Assembly: GCA_030686995.1 (NCBI GenBank)
Contig: CM060696.1
Span: forward strand, 112,774,949 to 112,838,948
Direction of reading: 5' to 3'
DNA: 64,000 nucleotides
Origin: Artemisia argyi
Lineage: Eukaryota; Streptophyta; Magnoliopsida; Asterales; Asteraceae
Below, one piece after another: positions 1-11,470 of the stretch. Below the pieces are notes generated by a model, which saw only the letters and a list, made by a program, of their open reading frames with translations, did no database searches and had not been told where the DNA came from. The translations under genes were made by a program, and so were the position numbers. Positions within the stretch are counted from its first letter, which is position 1. Each line of letters opens with the position of its first letter.

Positions 1-2399
1 TAGAGCATTTCTAGAAAGAAAATAAAATTCATAAAATCAAATTATATTATGCGCCTTAAAATAATATAACTTGACTTGCAAATAAGTGTTCAAAAAAAAT
101 TTACTTTCAATAAAATCCAAGTTAGCCAGATTAGTTAACAATGTTTTGTTATATTTATCTAATTTTTTTGTTGACAAATTAAGTATGATTTATAATAAAA
201 TGAGGATTAAGAAAGAAAAGTGAAGTTGCGAAACAATTTCCGGTATAAAACTGTAATAAATTTGGAGTCGTCTGAATTCAAAAATTAATTCCGACGTAAT
301 GTGCGGCCATTTTAATTCTTTGTTAATATAATGTATAAAGTTTTCGACTTTATAATATTGAAAAATAGCGTAGCGGTCTATTGTTTGCAACTCAAAGGGT
401 CAAAGTTTTCGACTGCAAAATAGTGTCCTGTATTTTGTTTTGCCAAACCAAAATAATATTGAAAAATATGTTTTGAGGGAAATCTTCTCTACATTTTTGC
501 CGAGATCAATGAAAACAGGAGGACAAAAATGCAAGCAGGTTCATTGAGGAAACGAGCATGCTAGAAGATATTACTAGAACTATAATATAAACTAAAACGA
601 GACACTTCAAACATAAAATGATCACCCCTTACAACGTAAGTTGAATAGACATCAATAACATAAACCAAAAAGATTTATCTATAACCATGAATTATGTGAA
701 TAGATTAGATAAAGATTAGATTACCTGGTCCTTATACCGAGCCATACAAATATAGGTGTCTGGTACAATGGTTATGCCACTGATCTATCTATAACCATGA
801 ATTATGTGAATGCAACGAAATGAATGCCAATATAGGCCAAAGTGCTTCTTGGTCCAGCTAAATAGGTTGCATGCCGATTACATATCTTTCCTATGGTCAT
901 GTCAAAACTAATGGTTATAATGAGAGATAGCCCAATAAAGGAAAGAATGGAGATGGTTAGGTGGCGTGTCCAGATAGAGAGAAAGCCGCAGGTCAAGATG
1001 ATCGATCACACTCGTTATTGTTGAATAAGAGATTCACATCGTTTCAAGGTTTTAGGGAATTTAAATCAAGGGAGGACTTGATGGTAATTGATTCACATTT
1101 CTACAAGAAAATTGTTAATTTAGTAATAATCTAAATTAAAGAATGGCGTGTGTTGCCTATTTTAATATGAGTTATTTAGGTGAATAAGTTTATTTGTGAA
1201 ATTAGTAAACTTGGTGAACAAAACCATATAAATAGAATTCATTGGCTATGAGTTTTTGGTGAGGATGTAAGAAAAATGAGAGACCTTACGAGAGTCTCCC
1301 TCCATCCCGTGTGGTGGTCTCGGTGATTCAATAACGATGGAAGTGAATTCCGTTATTGTAATCAGCCGATGAGAGTGGTTTGCGGATATACAAAAGTTTC
1401 GAGAGTTGATCGTCTTCTGTTTGACCATTTGAGAGCCCAATAATTCGACTATGATTTTAAAATATCCTTAGTGTAAATGAAGTTCTTGAATGAAAGAATA
1501 TTCAGGGAGTCATCTTCAAAGTTCTTCGGGGACCAAAGAAGGACTTACCACTTCCTTAAATGAAATTTAGCAAGTGAAGCCCTAAACATGAATAAATATG
1601 ATGTGGTCAGTGAGTGATGAAAATAACTCACTAAGTCCCCTTGATCTCCTCAACAAAGCAAAAACATTCTGAATTTAGATATTTAGAAAAAGTATCTAAG
1701 TCTCTGAAAGAATAGGCGGAAAATTTCTTAGGAAGATAAGTGAAAGGTACTTAACAAAGAAAGTCAAAGAAGTACAAGAGTTGGTAAAAAAGAAAAATAG
1801 CAGTCAAAACTGTTTCTATAAAGTGAGATTGGACACATTTCAATAATAGAAGATGACAAAAGCAGTAAAGTAGTAGTGTACCTTATCATTTAGATGTTTG
1901 ACACGTCAATTTTAACCTCGGGTATTCACCTCGAACTTTGCTTATAAAAGATAATGGTGTAATGGAGTAAATGATATCTTGTGCAACTAATGTGATACAT
2001 ATTTATGAGAGCATTTACTCCTCCCAAAAACTAAGTCCATGAAATTATTCAATGTGTTAGCATAGTCTTCTAAAGAAATGATTGAGCTTTAACAAGGTCT
2101 AAGAAACTCTAACGATGTTGGACACACTTTTTGGAAAATTCAAATATGAAGAAAGGTTGATAGACAAAATCTATGAAACAGAGACCAAGAAAGCCCTGAC
2201 CACTAACATGTAAGGGAAATCCCTAAATCATCTTCAATTCACATAGAAGAATCAGGCCCAAAATCCTCTCTATCTCTCATAAATACCTCATAACCAATCA
2301 TTTCAATTAATCTTCCCTTATCTCAAACTTTAAACACTCATCTTGATCCTCGGGATATATAGTCAAGAGAAAAACATATTGAACCTGTAAATATTATTG
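1..2399. other. Unassigned AT-rich sequence, no supported gene
   Basis: No reading frame here has recognisable domains; the short frames present are of random-ORF size. A 30-bp sequence at 672-701 recurs at 782-811 with one mismatch, an offset of exactly 110 bp. A 10-bp inverted repeat lies at 1964-1973 and 2012-2021. The part after about 2040 may be a decayed gag of the copia that follows, but that reading needs several frameshifts and I do not call it. Confidence 0.5.
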
Positions 2400-2475
2400 G
2401 AGAAATGGGCAAGGAACTCAGTGTCGCCTCAACTAATGAATGCCTTTTTGCAGACTTCATGTCTGAAATTAAGCC

Positions 2476-2919
2476 CAAAAAGATCTTAGAAGCACTGAAA
2501 GAGCCAAGTTGGGTTGAGTCATGCAAGCGGAACTAAACCAGTTTGACAGAAACAAAGTTCGGACTCTTGTTCCTCTTCCAAAATGAAAACCATCATTGGA
2601 ACACAATGGATTTTACAAGGACAAGATGGATAAAAGGGCATTGTAATCAGGAACAAAGCTATACTGGTTGCTCAGGGGGTATAGGCAAGAAGAAGGAATA
2701 GACTATGATGAAACATTTTCTATTGTTGCAAGACTTGAATCAATTAGGATATTCATTGCCTATGCCACCTACATGAACTTCAAAGTTTATCAAATGAATG
2801 TCAAAAGTGCATTCATGAATGGTAAACTTAAAAAAGAAGTTTATGTTTAACAACCACCTCGATTTGAAAGCAATGAGTTTCCAAATCGAGCAAAGCCCTT
2901 TATGGAACTAATAAAAAAA

Positions 2920-2950
<31 letters not shown>

Positions 2951-3472
2951 CTTCAAGAGCATGGTACGAAACTCTATCAGAATTCTTCACTTCATACAAG
3001 TTTGTAAGAGGTAAGGTTGATAACACCTTGTTTTTTTTTACAAAATGAAAATTGATGTCATCCTTGTACAAGTGTATATAGATGATATCATATTTTGTTC
3101 AACCAATAACAAACTTTGCAAACAATTTTCAAAACTGATGACACAGAAGTATGAAATGATCATGATTGGTAAACTCACTTACTTCCCTGGTTTTCAAATC
3201 AAGCAATCAGACAAAGATATCTCAATCAACCAAGAAAAATATGGCAGAGACTTGTTGTAGAAATATGATATTTCTCAATGTTCATCAGTGAAATCTTCCA
3301 TGGTACCTCCTAATAACTTAGGTCTTGATTTAACTGACAAACTAGCCAATGAAACTCAGGTGCAAATGTATGATAGGGTCACTTACATATCTCACAGCCA
3401 ATAGATGTGACATTCAGTTCTAAACTTGCCTTTATGCAAGATACCAAGCAAAACCAAGAAAATCACACTTGG
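2476..3472 (+). pseudogene. Copia A reverse transcriptase, decayed
   Basis: Recognisable blocks of the copia reverse transcriptase (RVT_2) appear across shifting frames: an entry block near 2500, the stretch around [10 protein letters not shown] (about 2688-2720) followed by A-R-L-E-S-I-R, K-S-A-F-M-N-G (about 2800), A-W-Y-E-T-L (about 2962) and the catalytic-region Y-I-D-D-I-I-F near 3075, where the usual YVDD reads YIDD. A TAA stop follows the EVYV block (2848-2850). An A-rich run replaces the conserved segment before A-W-Y. The frame ends where the solo LTR enters in the S-H-L-(V)-A-V-K-R motif. It cannot encode an active enzyme. Confidence 0.8.
2913..2950. repeat. Poly-A tract inside the reverse transcriptase relic
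   Basis: A 38-base A run, broken by a single G at 2939, sits where copia reverse transcriptase normally encodes the G-L-K-Q-A-P segment. Flanking codons on both sides still read as RT. It could be local slippage or the trace of a retroposed poly-A tail. Confidence 0.85.
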
Positions 3473-5065
3473 TGTTACACCTCGAAATCCATTGAGATAC
3501 TTTTATATTATAATGTCATTTTATTAGTTTGACTATTATAAATATGTGTTAGAAGACTTATTATAAATGGATAGTCAATGAGATTTAAGTTAAAAGTTAA
3601 ACTAAAAGTTAATATGAGTATGATTGGTATAGAAAGTTATTATGGCTATTATTATGAGATTGAGACTTGATGGCCTAAAAGTGTCACATTGGCAAACTTA
3701 TACAAGATTTTTATAGAAGGGAAGATCAAGGTTTTTTTTTTCGTGATCAACTAAGTGTAAATTGGTATTCTATTGCAAGAGTTTAGTCCCTAGCCATTAT
3801 CACCATGAGGTAAGCTTGCTTAATTTATGCTGAATGAGTGAATTCATAATTGAAGTTAGGGTTCATTGAGGTCAAATTGGGGATTTTGGGTAAAAGGGGA
3901 TTTTGAACCAAAGAGATGAAGAAATGATGTTGGGTGTAAGACCCTTTAATTAGCTATGGTTATTTGGATGATTTGGATGTTTTTCCATATGATCATGGTA
4001 AATGATTATATGCATGTTAAAAAGTATTTTGGGTATATAGATGGGTAGTGTTAAACCCTTCACTTTGTTATGCATTAAAGAAATGCAAAGTATTTATAGT
4101 GATTCTCATTTATGAATGAAGAGATTTGGTGTTGGCATTTCTTGGTTGAGTAGCCACCTTTTTTAGGTAAGTAATTTGTTCTTAACTTGTTGTTGTATTG
4201 ATTTATCAAATTGTTAATCATGATAATGGATGTGTTAAGTGTATAGGAAGCATGGTTTAATAAGCTTTGACCAATGCTATGATTAGGGTAGTTAGACATA
4301 ACTAGCTAAGGTAAGTTATAGCCTAGGTTTTCATAATGGGATATGGTTTATAAACATTCTAATTTGATGTTGGTTGATGTTATGTTTGAGTATTTCTCAT
4401 TACAAGAGTTAGTTTGGTTTAGTCATATGGACTAGCTATGGAAAGTGAAGGTTTCAAGATGACTGAATTATGTATAATAGTTGGTTATTGCTAACTACTT
4501 ACTAATCAAAAGCTTACGTTTTAGTTGTTGAATGTTTTCTAGGTTTATGTGGACAAGGTAAGGTCAAGGGAAAAGGCTTTAAAGATTGAAGAAATGAATG
4601 GAAGTACTTGCGATTTCATGTTTGAGCAAGTAGTATTATATAACTATGCTACGGAACAAGTTAAATCCCCGTGTCTTGTAAAATAATGACTTTTGAGTAT
4701 TCATATGTTTTTTCAGTCAAATATTTTATGTAAGATGATTGAGCATGAATGTTTTATGTACAAGTGACAAATTGGGTTAATAAGGGGTGTTCAACTAAAC
4801 TCCTTTGTTTTAGTAAAATGGTGCTTCTGCACATTCTTGATGTAAGATTTTTGCATAAACTTTGAATATATGATGGTTAAAATATGTTTGCAAAGTTTCA
4901 TGAATAATTTGGTCGTGTAAGTCCGATTTCTGAAAATGTGGTTTTTGGTTACAGGAGGTCTATACGATGTATATGCTCAGAGCCTATACTTTGTATAGCC
5001 CTATACGAGGTATACGGTGCCTGATTTTAAAAAAATAAATAAAATAATTGGTTTGGTGTGTTTCA
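3473..5065. mobile_element. Solo LTR (1593 bp) in Copia A
   Basis: The segment starts TGTTACACC and ends TTTCA. It is flanked by CTTGG (3468-3472) and GTTGG (5066-5070), a 5-bp target duplication with one difference, and it interrupts the RT/RNase H reading exactly between the codons for S-H-L and A-V-K-R. It has no internal region, primer site or ORF, so it is best read as the product of LTR-LTR recombination. The TGTTACACC start suggests a Ty3/gypsy chromovirus of Tekay/Del type, but this is a guess from memory. Confidence 0.8.
4960..5015. repeat. Three tandem CTATAC-NNN-GTATAG hairpins near the solo LTR 3' end
   Basis: Three successive inverted repeats with 3-nt loops lie about 20 bp apart: CTATAC-GAT-GTATAT (4960-4974), CTATAC-TTT-GTATAG (4984-4998) and CTATAC-GAG-GTATAC (5001-5015). 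They lie 50-105 bp before the LTR end. Confidence 0.8.
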
Positions 5066-5320
5066 GTTGGTTGCTGTAAAGAGAATATTTAGCTTCTTGA
5101 AATGTACACCCAGTCTTAGTCTATGGTATCCAAAATGTTTAGGCTTTGATCTAAAAGATACCCAAACTCAGAATATGCTAGATATAACATGGACAGAAAA
5201 AGCACGTCAAGTGCATGTTAGTTGCTTGGTAGTAAACTTATGCGTTGGAGTGCAAAAAAGCAGAAATCAGTTGCCATGTCATCAACTGAAGTTGAATATG
5301 TGGTTGCTGTTGGATGTTAT
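5066..5320 (+). pseudogene. Copia A RNase H, first part
   Basis: Resumes the frame broken by the solo LTR: the (L)-V-A-V-K-R-I-F block (5070 onward), S-L-W-Y-P, then a decayed A-D-S-D region and the S-S-T-E-V-E-Y-V-V-A block (about 5275-5310) typical of copia RNase H. It is cut at 5320 by LARD1. The last 88 bp (5233-5320) are the first copy of a 103-bp tandem duplication completed after 15553. Confidence 0.8.
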
Positions 5321-8300
5321 TGATGAGTGTGTAAATACTCATCATTTTTTATCAATCTGAACTGCAAAAACATTTAAAAACACTCAGAAATGCATCAAAA
5401 TACAGAAAATATCTCAAAATTGTGTTTTATATGTTTCAGATGCAAAATGAGTAAAAACAGATGAAAAACGAACAAAGTTTGCATAATTGGTAGTTTCAGT
5501 CCCTCAACTTTCATAAATTGGCAATAATAGTCCCTGGTAATAAAAATATGGAAAATTATCATTCAAGGTCCCTGTGTTATTCTAAGTTTTCAAAATTGGT
5601 TCTTGAATAAAACTTTTCAACAAATGTCAAAATTAGTCCTTGAAGTTTCAAAAATGGCAAAAATGGCCCCTGGAGTTTTAAAATTTGGAAAATATAACTT
5701 TGGTCCTTGGGTTATTCAAATATGACAATTTTGATCCTTATGGCATCTTATGAAAAGTTACATCTCAGCCCCCTCAAAAATCCAAAATTACATAATTGGT
5801 CCTTGTTATTATTTATACAAACCAACCGGACCCTATCTTTATTAAACCCAAAATAGAACCAAACCCAACTTACCCTTCCTTTTGGCCCATCAAGCAATCC
5901 AGCCCAAACCACCCTTAGTAATATACTAGGGGTTGACCTGGTCAAACCCACTCCCTCTTCACCCTTTTCCCTCCCTCACTCACATAGCCAAAACCACCCT
6001 TCCACATCCCTGGTTTTGCTACCCCAACTTGCCGACCACTCTCACCCATCACCTCCACCACCCCTACCTGTCCCCTACACATACCCAAGCATTTAATGCT
6101 TCTTCCCTACATCAAGCAACAGTCCAATTGCTCCGTTTTCTTTTTGGCGCCAAAACACCAATCAAGGGCTCAGATGAATTCCAGTGATCCAATGGCCATA
6201 AAATAAAGTGGGAAAGTCACAGACAACTTGGAGGAACCCTAGTTTTTATCTATAAAGAAGACAGAAGGAGCAGAGAGAAGATATTAGAGTAGGTAGTATA
6301 GTTTAGTTTCGACATAGTGTAATTTTCATTTTCAATGTACCTTTTAGCTTTAAAATGTTATCTTAACTAATTTCAGTGTAATTGAGACCTTTTTCAGTCA
6401 TTAATTTCAGTTCCTTTGTTACAATTCAGTTTATGCACATTTTAATTCTCAAAATCTCAATAAGCTTTAATGTGGTGTATTCATGTTGTATTGGACTCCT
6501 AAGCTTATATAAGCTCTTGACACAGCTTATATAAGCTTTTAGAACTTTAAGTTTAAGGGTTGCTTAGATAATAAAAAAAATATATATATCAAAAATAATC
6601 AAATAAATAGAAAATAAATAAAAAAAATCAAGAAGAATGAAGATGGAGGACTGTAGTAGTGGTGTTATGGATTGCATTGGGTATTAGAACTCCATGGGGA
6701 GTGTAGGTGATGAGTTTTGACCTTGGTTTCATGTTTTCCTGCTTGAACTCAATTGTAAGCTCCAATTTCATTTTAGCATTTCTCTGTATGTTTACTTCAT
6801 AGCTGTTGTTCTTTGTATTTCTGGATTTGTTTTGAGTTTCTAAATGATAAAATTACTTAATAGTTAATGTTTGATAGATAGGATTAATTATTGCTTAAAT
6901 ATCATTTTTCACCATCAATTTAGCTTAATCTGTGTTAGTGAGGTATAATGGTTATCATCTGTGTCTCTAAGCATTTAAGAGTTCACTGCATCATTTTAGA
7001 ACCTCTTGGATTGGTTTCATGGCCTAAATCAGTATAAAACTTTGAAAATCATGAAACCAGTTTTATGTAGGGACTGTTTGGATTTGCTGCATCAGTGGTA
7101 TGTTTGGTGGTTTTGTTTGTTTGTTTCTGTCATCACATGTTTCATTAGGTTGTTATAGTTCAAAGAAATAATCAAAACCAGTGACCCTTTGTAAAAAAAA
7201 AGTCAAAATTCCTTTTGATTTCACTTAATCTGTTATCTGTTAAGATTTGGTATTTGCATAATCTTCATTTTGCTGTAAATCTTGTTAAATTTGTTAGAAT
7301 TACTCTTATTTAGTCATAATATATCATATTCAGTTAGATTTACATAAGTCAAAGTTCTTCAAATCTTTCAAAGTCAAAAATTGCATAAGTGTGCAGAAAA
7401 CTCACTTTTGGTGAGAATTTTTATGAATTTTGTGAGTTGATTGAGAACTTGAAAATTTCAGAGATCAAAATATGCCACTTAAACTACAAGAATCCATAAA
7501 CATTTTATTTTTGAGATTTTTCATGTGGCCTGTGCATATGTCTGTTTGAGGGTGCAGGGTGCAAAGACTCCCCTGCATCAGGCCTTTTGGCCATTTTTCC
7601 AAGTCCCTCTCTGACTGACTCAGTGGACCCCACACCTCCCCCTTTAGCTTTTTGAGGAGCTTATCAGCTAAGCTTCTCGGTCCTTGGCTTATTTTAGACC
7701 CTAGCTTATTTTCCCTCAGCTTATTTGACCCATTTTGGTGACCTGTCCACACTACAATAACTGATCACTCAGTATATGTGCCATAGTTTCATGCCCTCTC
7801 CTATGTTTGTTTTGGGAACCCAGTGGGTGAGCCTTAGCTCTTTGAAAAGCCAATAAGCTCAGCTTATTGGATCAGCTTTTTATTTGGGCTTCCAAGCTCT
7901 CCTGTGGACCCCACAAGGCCTGGAAGTTGGCCAATTCAACCTGAGTGGTCTGTGGTTATTTGGATTTGCTTATTTTCTTATTCCAGCTTATTGTGTGTGC
8001 TTATTTGGCTCCATTGTGCTTATTTCCAGTCATCATCATTAGTTGTTTGCTTATTTATCACTGTGGCACTTTATTGAAGCTTTTTGGTCAACTTGGTCAA
8101 AACTACAAGTCCTAATAAGCTTAACATACAACCTGCCAATCTAATAAGCCACTCATCTGCTTATTTATAAGCTTTCAGCCAATGTCCCTTTATTAAAGTT
8201 AGTTATTTTAAGTATTTAAGTAGATTTGAAAAAGAAAATTTCAAAAAAGACAAAATTTAAAATAGTGATAGCTTCTATTTAAGCCATTTGGCCTATTTTC

Positions 8301-9057
8301 AGTTTATTTAAAAAGCAATTTTCATTTTTATAATTTTCCTAGGTTCCTGTAGTTATTAAATAATTTTAGAAAAAGTTTTAGAATTTTCATTGTTCATTTG
8401 CTATTTTTCTTAATTTAATTTAGTTTTAATTAATTAATAATTAGTTTTTAATTAATAATAAGTAGATAAAAAGTCAGAAAAATATAATTTTAATTTTAAA
8501 ATTAGTTTTATAATATTTTAGATTTTTCTAAATTAAATTTTCATTTTTTTAGTGTAATTTCATAATTAGTTATAATTTAGGTTCATTTAAATAATTAAAA
8601 AGTAATTAGGAAATTAATAATTATTATATAAATAGTGTAAATATTAATTTTAGTTTTCCAAAATTTTTCTTATATCATTAGGATTGTAAAAATGTAATTT
8701 TCATATCCGTAGGTATTTTATTTCTTAAAACTCGCGTTTTATTTCGTACGTTCACGTAACTTTAAATTAAACGTATGCATTTTAGGTTTTTAAACGGTTT
8801 TAGGTATCTAGTTTTCACGTAATCATTTTCATAGCTTATTTAAGCTATTTTCTTTTTCCTTAGTTTAATCAATCACTCACTTATACCCTTTCCCATTCAA
8901 ATTCATCCGATCACAAACCTGTTTTTATACCATCACACCTCGTCGGGACATAACGACCCGGGGAAACACTGTATTCCGCGGAGCATTGATTCTGAGCTGT
9001 CTGACCTTGTTGACCACTCACTTTGGTTGATTTGGACTAACCATTTGGAGTCAATCA
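5321..9057 (+). repeat. LARD1 5' LTR (3737 bp)
   Basis: Matches 12199-15547 along its length by eye, apart from an approximately 380-bp block (about 7222-7598) absent from the 3' copy. It opens with an imperfect hairpin (TGATGAGT...ACTCATCA, 5321-5344). It then holds degenerate tandem repeats built on GTCCCTxxA (about 5497-5760), a middle part dense in GCTTATT/AATAAGC, an AT-rich part, a cluster of ACGT cores (about 8745-8785), and a GC-rich block (8934-8963) shared with elements C and E. Short ORFs inside it are not supported as genes. Confidence 0.88.
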
Positions 9058-9062
9058 GATTT

Positions 9063-9080
9063 TGGCGCCGCTGCCGGGGA
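9063..9080 (+). promoter_or_regulatory. Primer-binding site, tRNA-Asp type
   Basis: TGGCGCCGCTGCCGGGGA begins five bases after the LTR end. It complements the 3' end of plant tRNA-Asp with, as I recall that tRNA, one mismatch at the ninth base. The same 18-mer occurs in elements E and C, consistent with Athila-type gypsy elements. Confidence 0.85.
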
Positions 9081-9354
9081 GGTTGTGCGCGTATTCTAAA
9101 CGGTTTTGCTGATTAGTGATTTTGGAATTCTTTCCTTTATATATTTATCCATCCTTGTTCATATTATTATCATATAAAAACAAAACGGTTCCCGAAAAAA
9201 ATTTAAAATTAGTTTTCAACGAACACAAAAACCCAAAAAGATTTTCTTTCTTATTTTTATAAAATGTTTATCAAAAATATCCATCTTTACCCTCCTACCT
9301 TTCTGATTCTTCATTTCTCACCCTCCAAAACCCTTTGATTCCCCTAGTTGTGGC

Positions 9355-11145
9355 ATGGTAGAGCCAGGAAACGGGTCTGTCTATAACCAGAATCCCTATT
9401 CCTACCATGACATGACTAATTCATTCCATCAGCTTCCACACCATAAGACCCAACAGTTTTACTATTGTGAGTATTGTGGAGGCCCTCACTACAGCTCTGA
9501 TTGTCAAACTAGGAATCAGTTTGTCTATGAACAGGTTCCTTGTAACAATCATGAATTTGGTTTTAACCAGCCTTCACAGTACACAATCCCTCAACCACTT
9601 CCTCAAGACGAATTAGCTAGAGCTGAATTGATTACTAAAATAATTATTGCTCAAATTCAATTCAACAAGAACATTCAAAATGGAATAAACTGTCTTCAGA
9701 ATCTGATTCTTAGAAAACAAAAACCTCCTGTTGACTCATTTTATATTGAGGATGAAAGTGATGAGGATGAACCATTTGAAGAAGAAAACCCTAAGGACCC
9801 TTCAGATATCTTGATAATGGGGGACAAGGAAATCAAAGTCAATCCTCTTGAGGAATTTGATAACCTTGTTCCAATCCCAAAGGTATCTGCGAAACCTTTT
9901 GATTCAACTTCAGTTGAAACTGCTGTAGTAGAAATACAGGGAGAAAAGAATATGATTGAATCACTAGCAGTAGAAATAATGGAACTTGTAGAATCCATGA
10001 CTTCTAGTCCTTCTCAACTCTCTCAGTCTGCTGTTATCACACCCGAAGTTCCCACTCACTCTCTGAACATAGGGGACGAGCATCTTAGCACTGTTCCTGA
10101 AAAGGAATCGGACGAATTCATAAAGTCTAGTGTTGAGAGCCTTGTCCCAATCCCGAGAGAGTCACAGGGAACTTTTGATCAAATGTGTGATCTACCTTCT
10201 CCTCCTGAAAATCCAAAAGATCATTCTGATACTTTCTCCGATTTTAATGATGATTATACATCTTATGGAAAAGTTGAGTATGTAGAGGCATCACTGCCTC
10301 ATTCTGATGTTGACCCTCTTCTTGAGGAGTTTACGGATGAACTTACTCACATCAATCCACTTCCATTGGGAAGTGATGATGATCTATTTGACTTAGAAGC
10401 CGATATGGGAGAAATTGAAAATCTTTTAAATTCTAATCCCAACATCGAGCTTAGTACTTCACATACTGATGAAAATTCTTTATCTTCTGGAGACATCAGT
10501 CATGTGGAAGGATTACCTTCTGAGCTAGTCAGCTTAGAAGAAGAGAATGATGAAACTAACACTGAAATCAAAGATGAAGCACTTCATGAAACATTATTGA
10601 ATGTCAGTTTCCTCATTTCTAAAATCGAGGTTTTCAGTAAGAAACCTATTTCATCTCCTATCCCCATTAAGGATAGTGATGTTCCTTCCGATGATTCTAT
10701 ACCGGAATTTGAAGCCTTCCATTTTGATCCTATGGGAGAGAAGATTAGTGGCAGTACCACTTTTCAGTCTCATAATTCTCTCCCCGAATATGAATCATTT
10801 ACCTTCGATGAGTTCTCCTATGAACTCACTCACATTAATCCAGAATATGATTCATTCACCTTTGAGGAGTTCTCTGATGAACTTACTCATATCATATCTC
10901 CGCCGGAGTATGATAATTTCTACTTTGATCTAGACACACCCGGGAAATGTCTTGATCAAACGAGCTTAAAAGATGAGATTCATGATATTATGAATTCTCC
11001 TGTGGGTGACGATGAGTTAGTCATGATTTTCATCATGACTTTATTTCTCTTCTACACCTATCCCGTGGCTTCTCCTGTTCTTCACTCCTTCGGGAATGAA
11101 GACACTATTTTTGACCCCGGCGTTTTCACTTACCATTCTAGGTAA
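9355..11145 (+). CDS. LARD1 ORF: acidic protein with gag-like zinc knuckle, 596 aa
   Basis: The only long frame in the element and it is intact, starting at an ATG 274 bases after the primer site. Residues 38-50 form a knuckle C-x2-C-G-G-P-H-x4-C, the same unusual spacing as in the gag of element C (51182-51220), so the N-terminus is probably a relic of Athila gag. The middle is strongly acidic and Ser/Pro-rich. A motif ending E-L-T-H-I recurs near residue 330 and in a 19-residue tandem repeat around residues 478-515 (57-bp units at 10786-10842 and 10843-10899). Near the C-terminus there is a hydrophobic stretch (about M-I-F-I-M-T-L-F-L-F-Y-T-Y) followed by E-D-T-I-F-D-P-G. No enzyme domain is visible. 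Similar hypothetical proteins are, as I remember, numerous in Asteraceae predicted proteomes. Function unknown; retention of an open frame suggests recent selection or youth. Confidence 0.75.
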   Translation: MVEPGNGSVYNQNPYSYHDMTNSFHQLPHHKTQQFYYCEYCGGPHYSSDCQTRNQFVYEQVPCNNHEFGFNQPSQYTIPQPLPQDELARAELITKIIIAQIQFNKNIQNGINCLQNLILRKQKPPVDSFYIEDESDEDEPFEEENPKDPSDILIMGDKEIKVNPLEEFDNLVPIPKVSAKPFDSTSVETAVVEIQGEKNMIESLAVEIMELVESMTSSPSQLSQSAVITPEVPTHSLNIGDEHLSTVPEKESDEFIKSSVESLVPIPRESQGTFDQMCDLPSPPENPKDHSDTFSDFNDDYTSYGKVEYVEASLPHSDVDPLLEEFTDELTHINPLPLGSDDDLFDLEADMGEIENLLNSNPNIELSTSHTDENSLSSGDISHVEGLPSELVSLEEENDETNTEIKDEALHETLLNVSFLISKIEVFSKKPISSPIPIKDSDVPSDDSIPEFEAFHFDPMGEKISGSTTFQSHNSLPEYESFTFDEFSYELTHINPEYDSFTFEEFSDELTHIISPPEYDNFYFDLDTPGKCLDQTSLKDEIHDIMNSPVGDDELVMIFIMTLFLFYTYPVASPVLHSFGNEDTIFDPGVFTYHSR

Positions 11146-11374
11146 AGCTGGGTACTTATCTCATCGGTGTGGAACTTTCACGTGCTTCAAATGTTTTTCC
11201 AAACATCTTGAATGAAAGTTCGATGGAGATTGTCTCTTCCACATGATACTTCCCCATGAACCAATGAATTCGGGGTCGAGTCAAGCTAGCAACTCGATAA
11301 ACAAAAACAGTAGCATGTATATGGGGTTTTCACTCTAAGTGTGGGGGAAGTTACCCCTGCTATGGTTCACCATG

Positions 11375-11380
<6 letters not shown>

Positions 11381-11467
<87 letters not shown>
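11381..11467. repeat. (AT)n microsatellite, about 43 units
   Basis: Uninterrupted alternating A/T between two conserved hairpins of the 3' region. Elements E and C have only short TA-rich sequence at the matching place, so it is an expansion specific to this copy or family. Frames reading Y-I-Y-I through it are artefacts. Confidence 0.95.

Positions 11468-11470
<3 letters not shown>

Noticed and set aside
1964..2021. 10-bp inverted repeat as a MITE end pair
   Set aside because: Only 38 bases lie between the arms and there is no target duplication; chance is likely in AT-rich DNA.
2000..2300. Copia A gag remnant
   Set aside because: A stretch reading like L-F-G-K-F-K-Y-E-E-R-L-I-D-K-I-Y-E-T-E appears around 2120-2190, but supporting sequence on either side needs too many frameshifts to call.
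7465..7752. 95-codon minus-strand frame in LARD1 LTR
   Set aside because: The matching region of the 3' LTR is partly deleted and the frame differs there; no domain.
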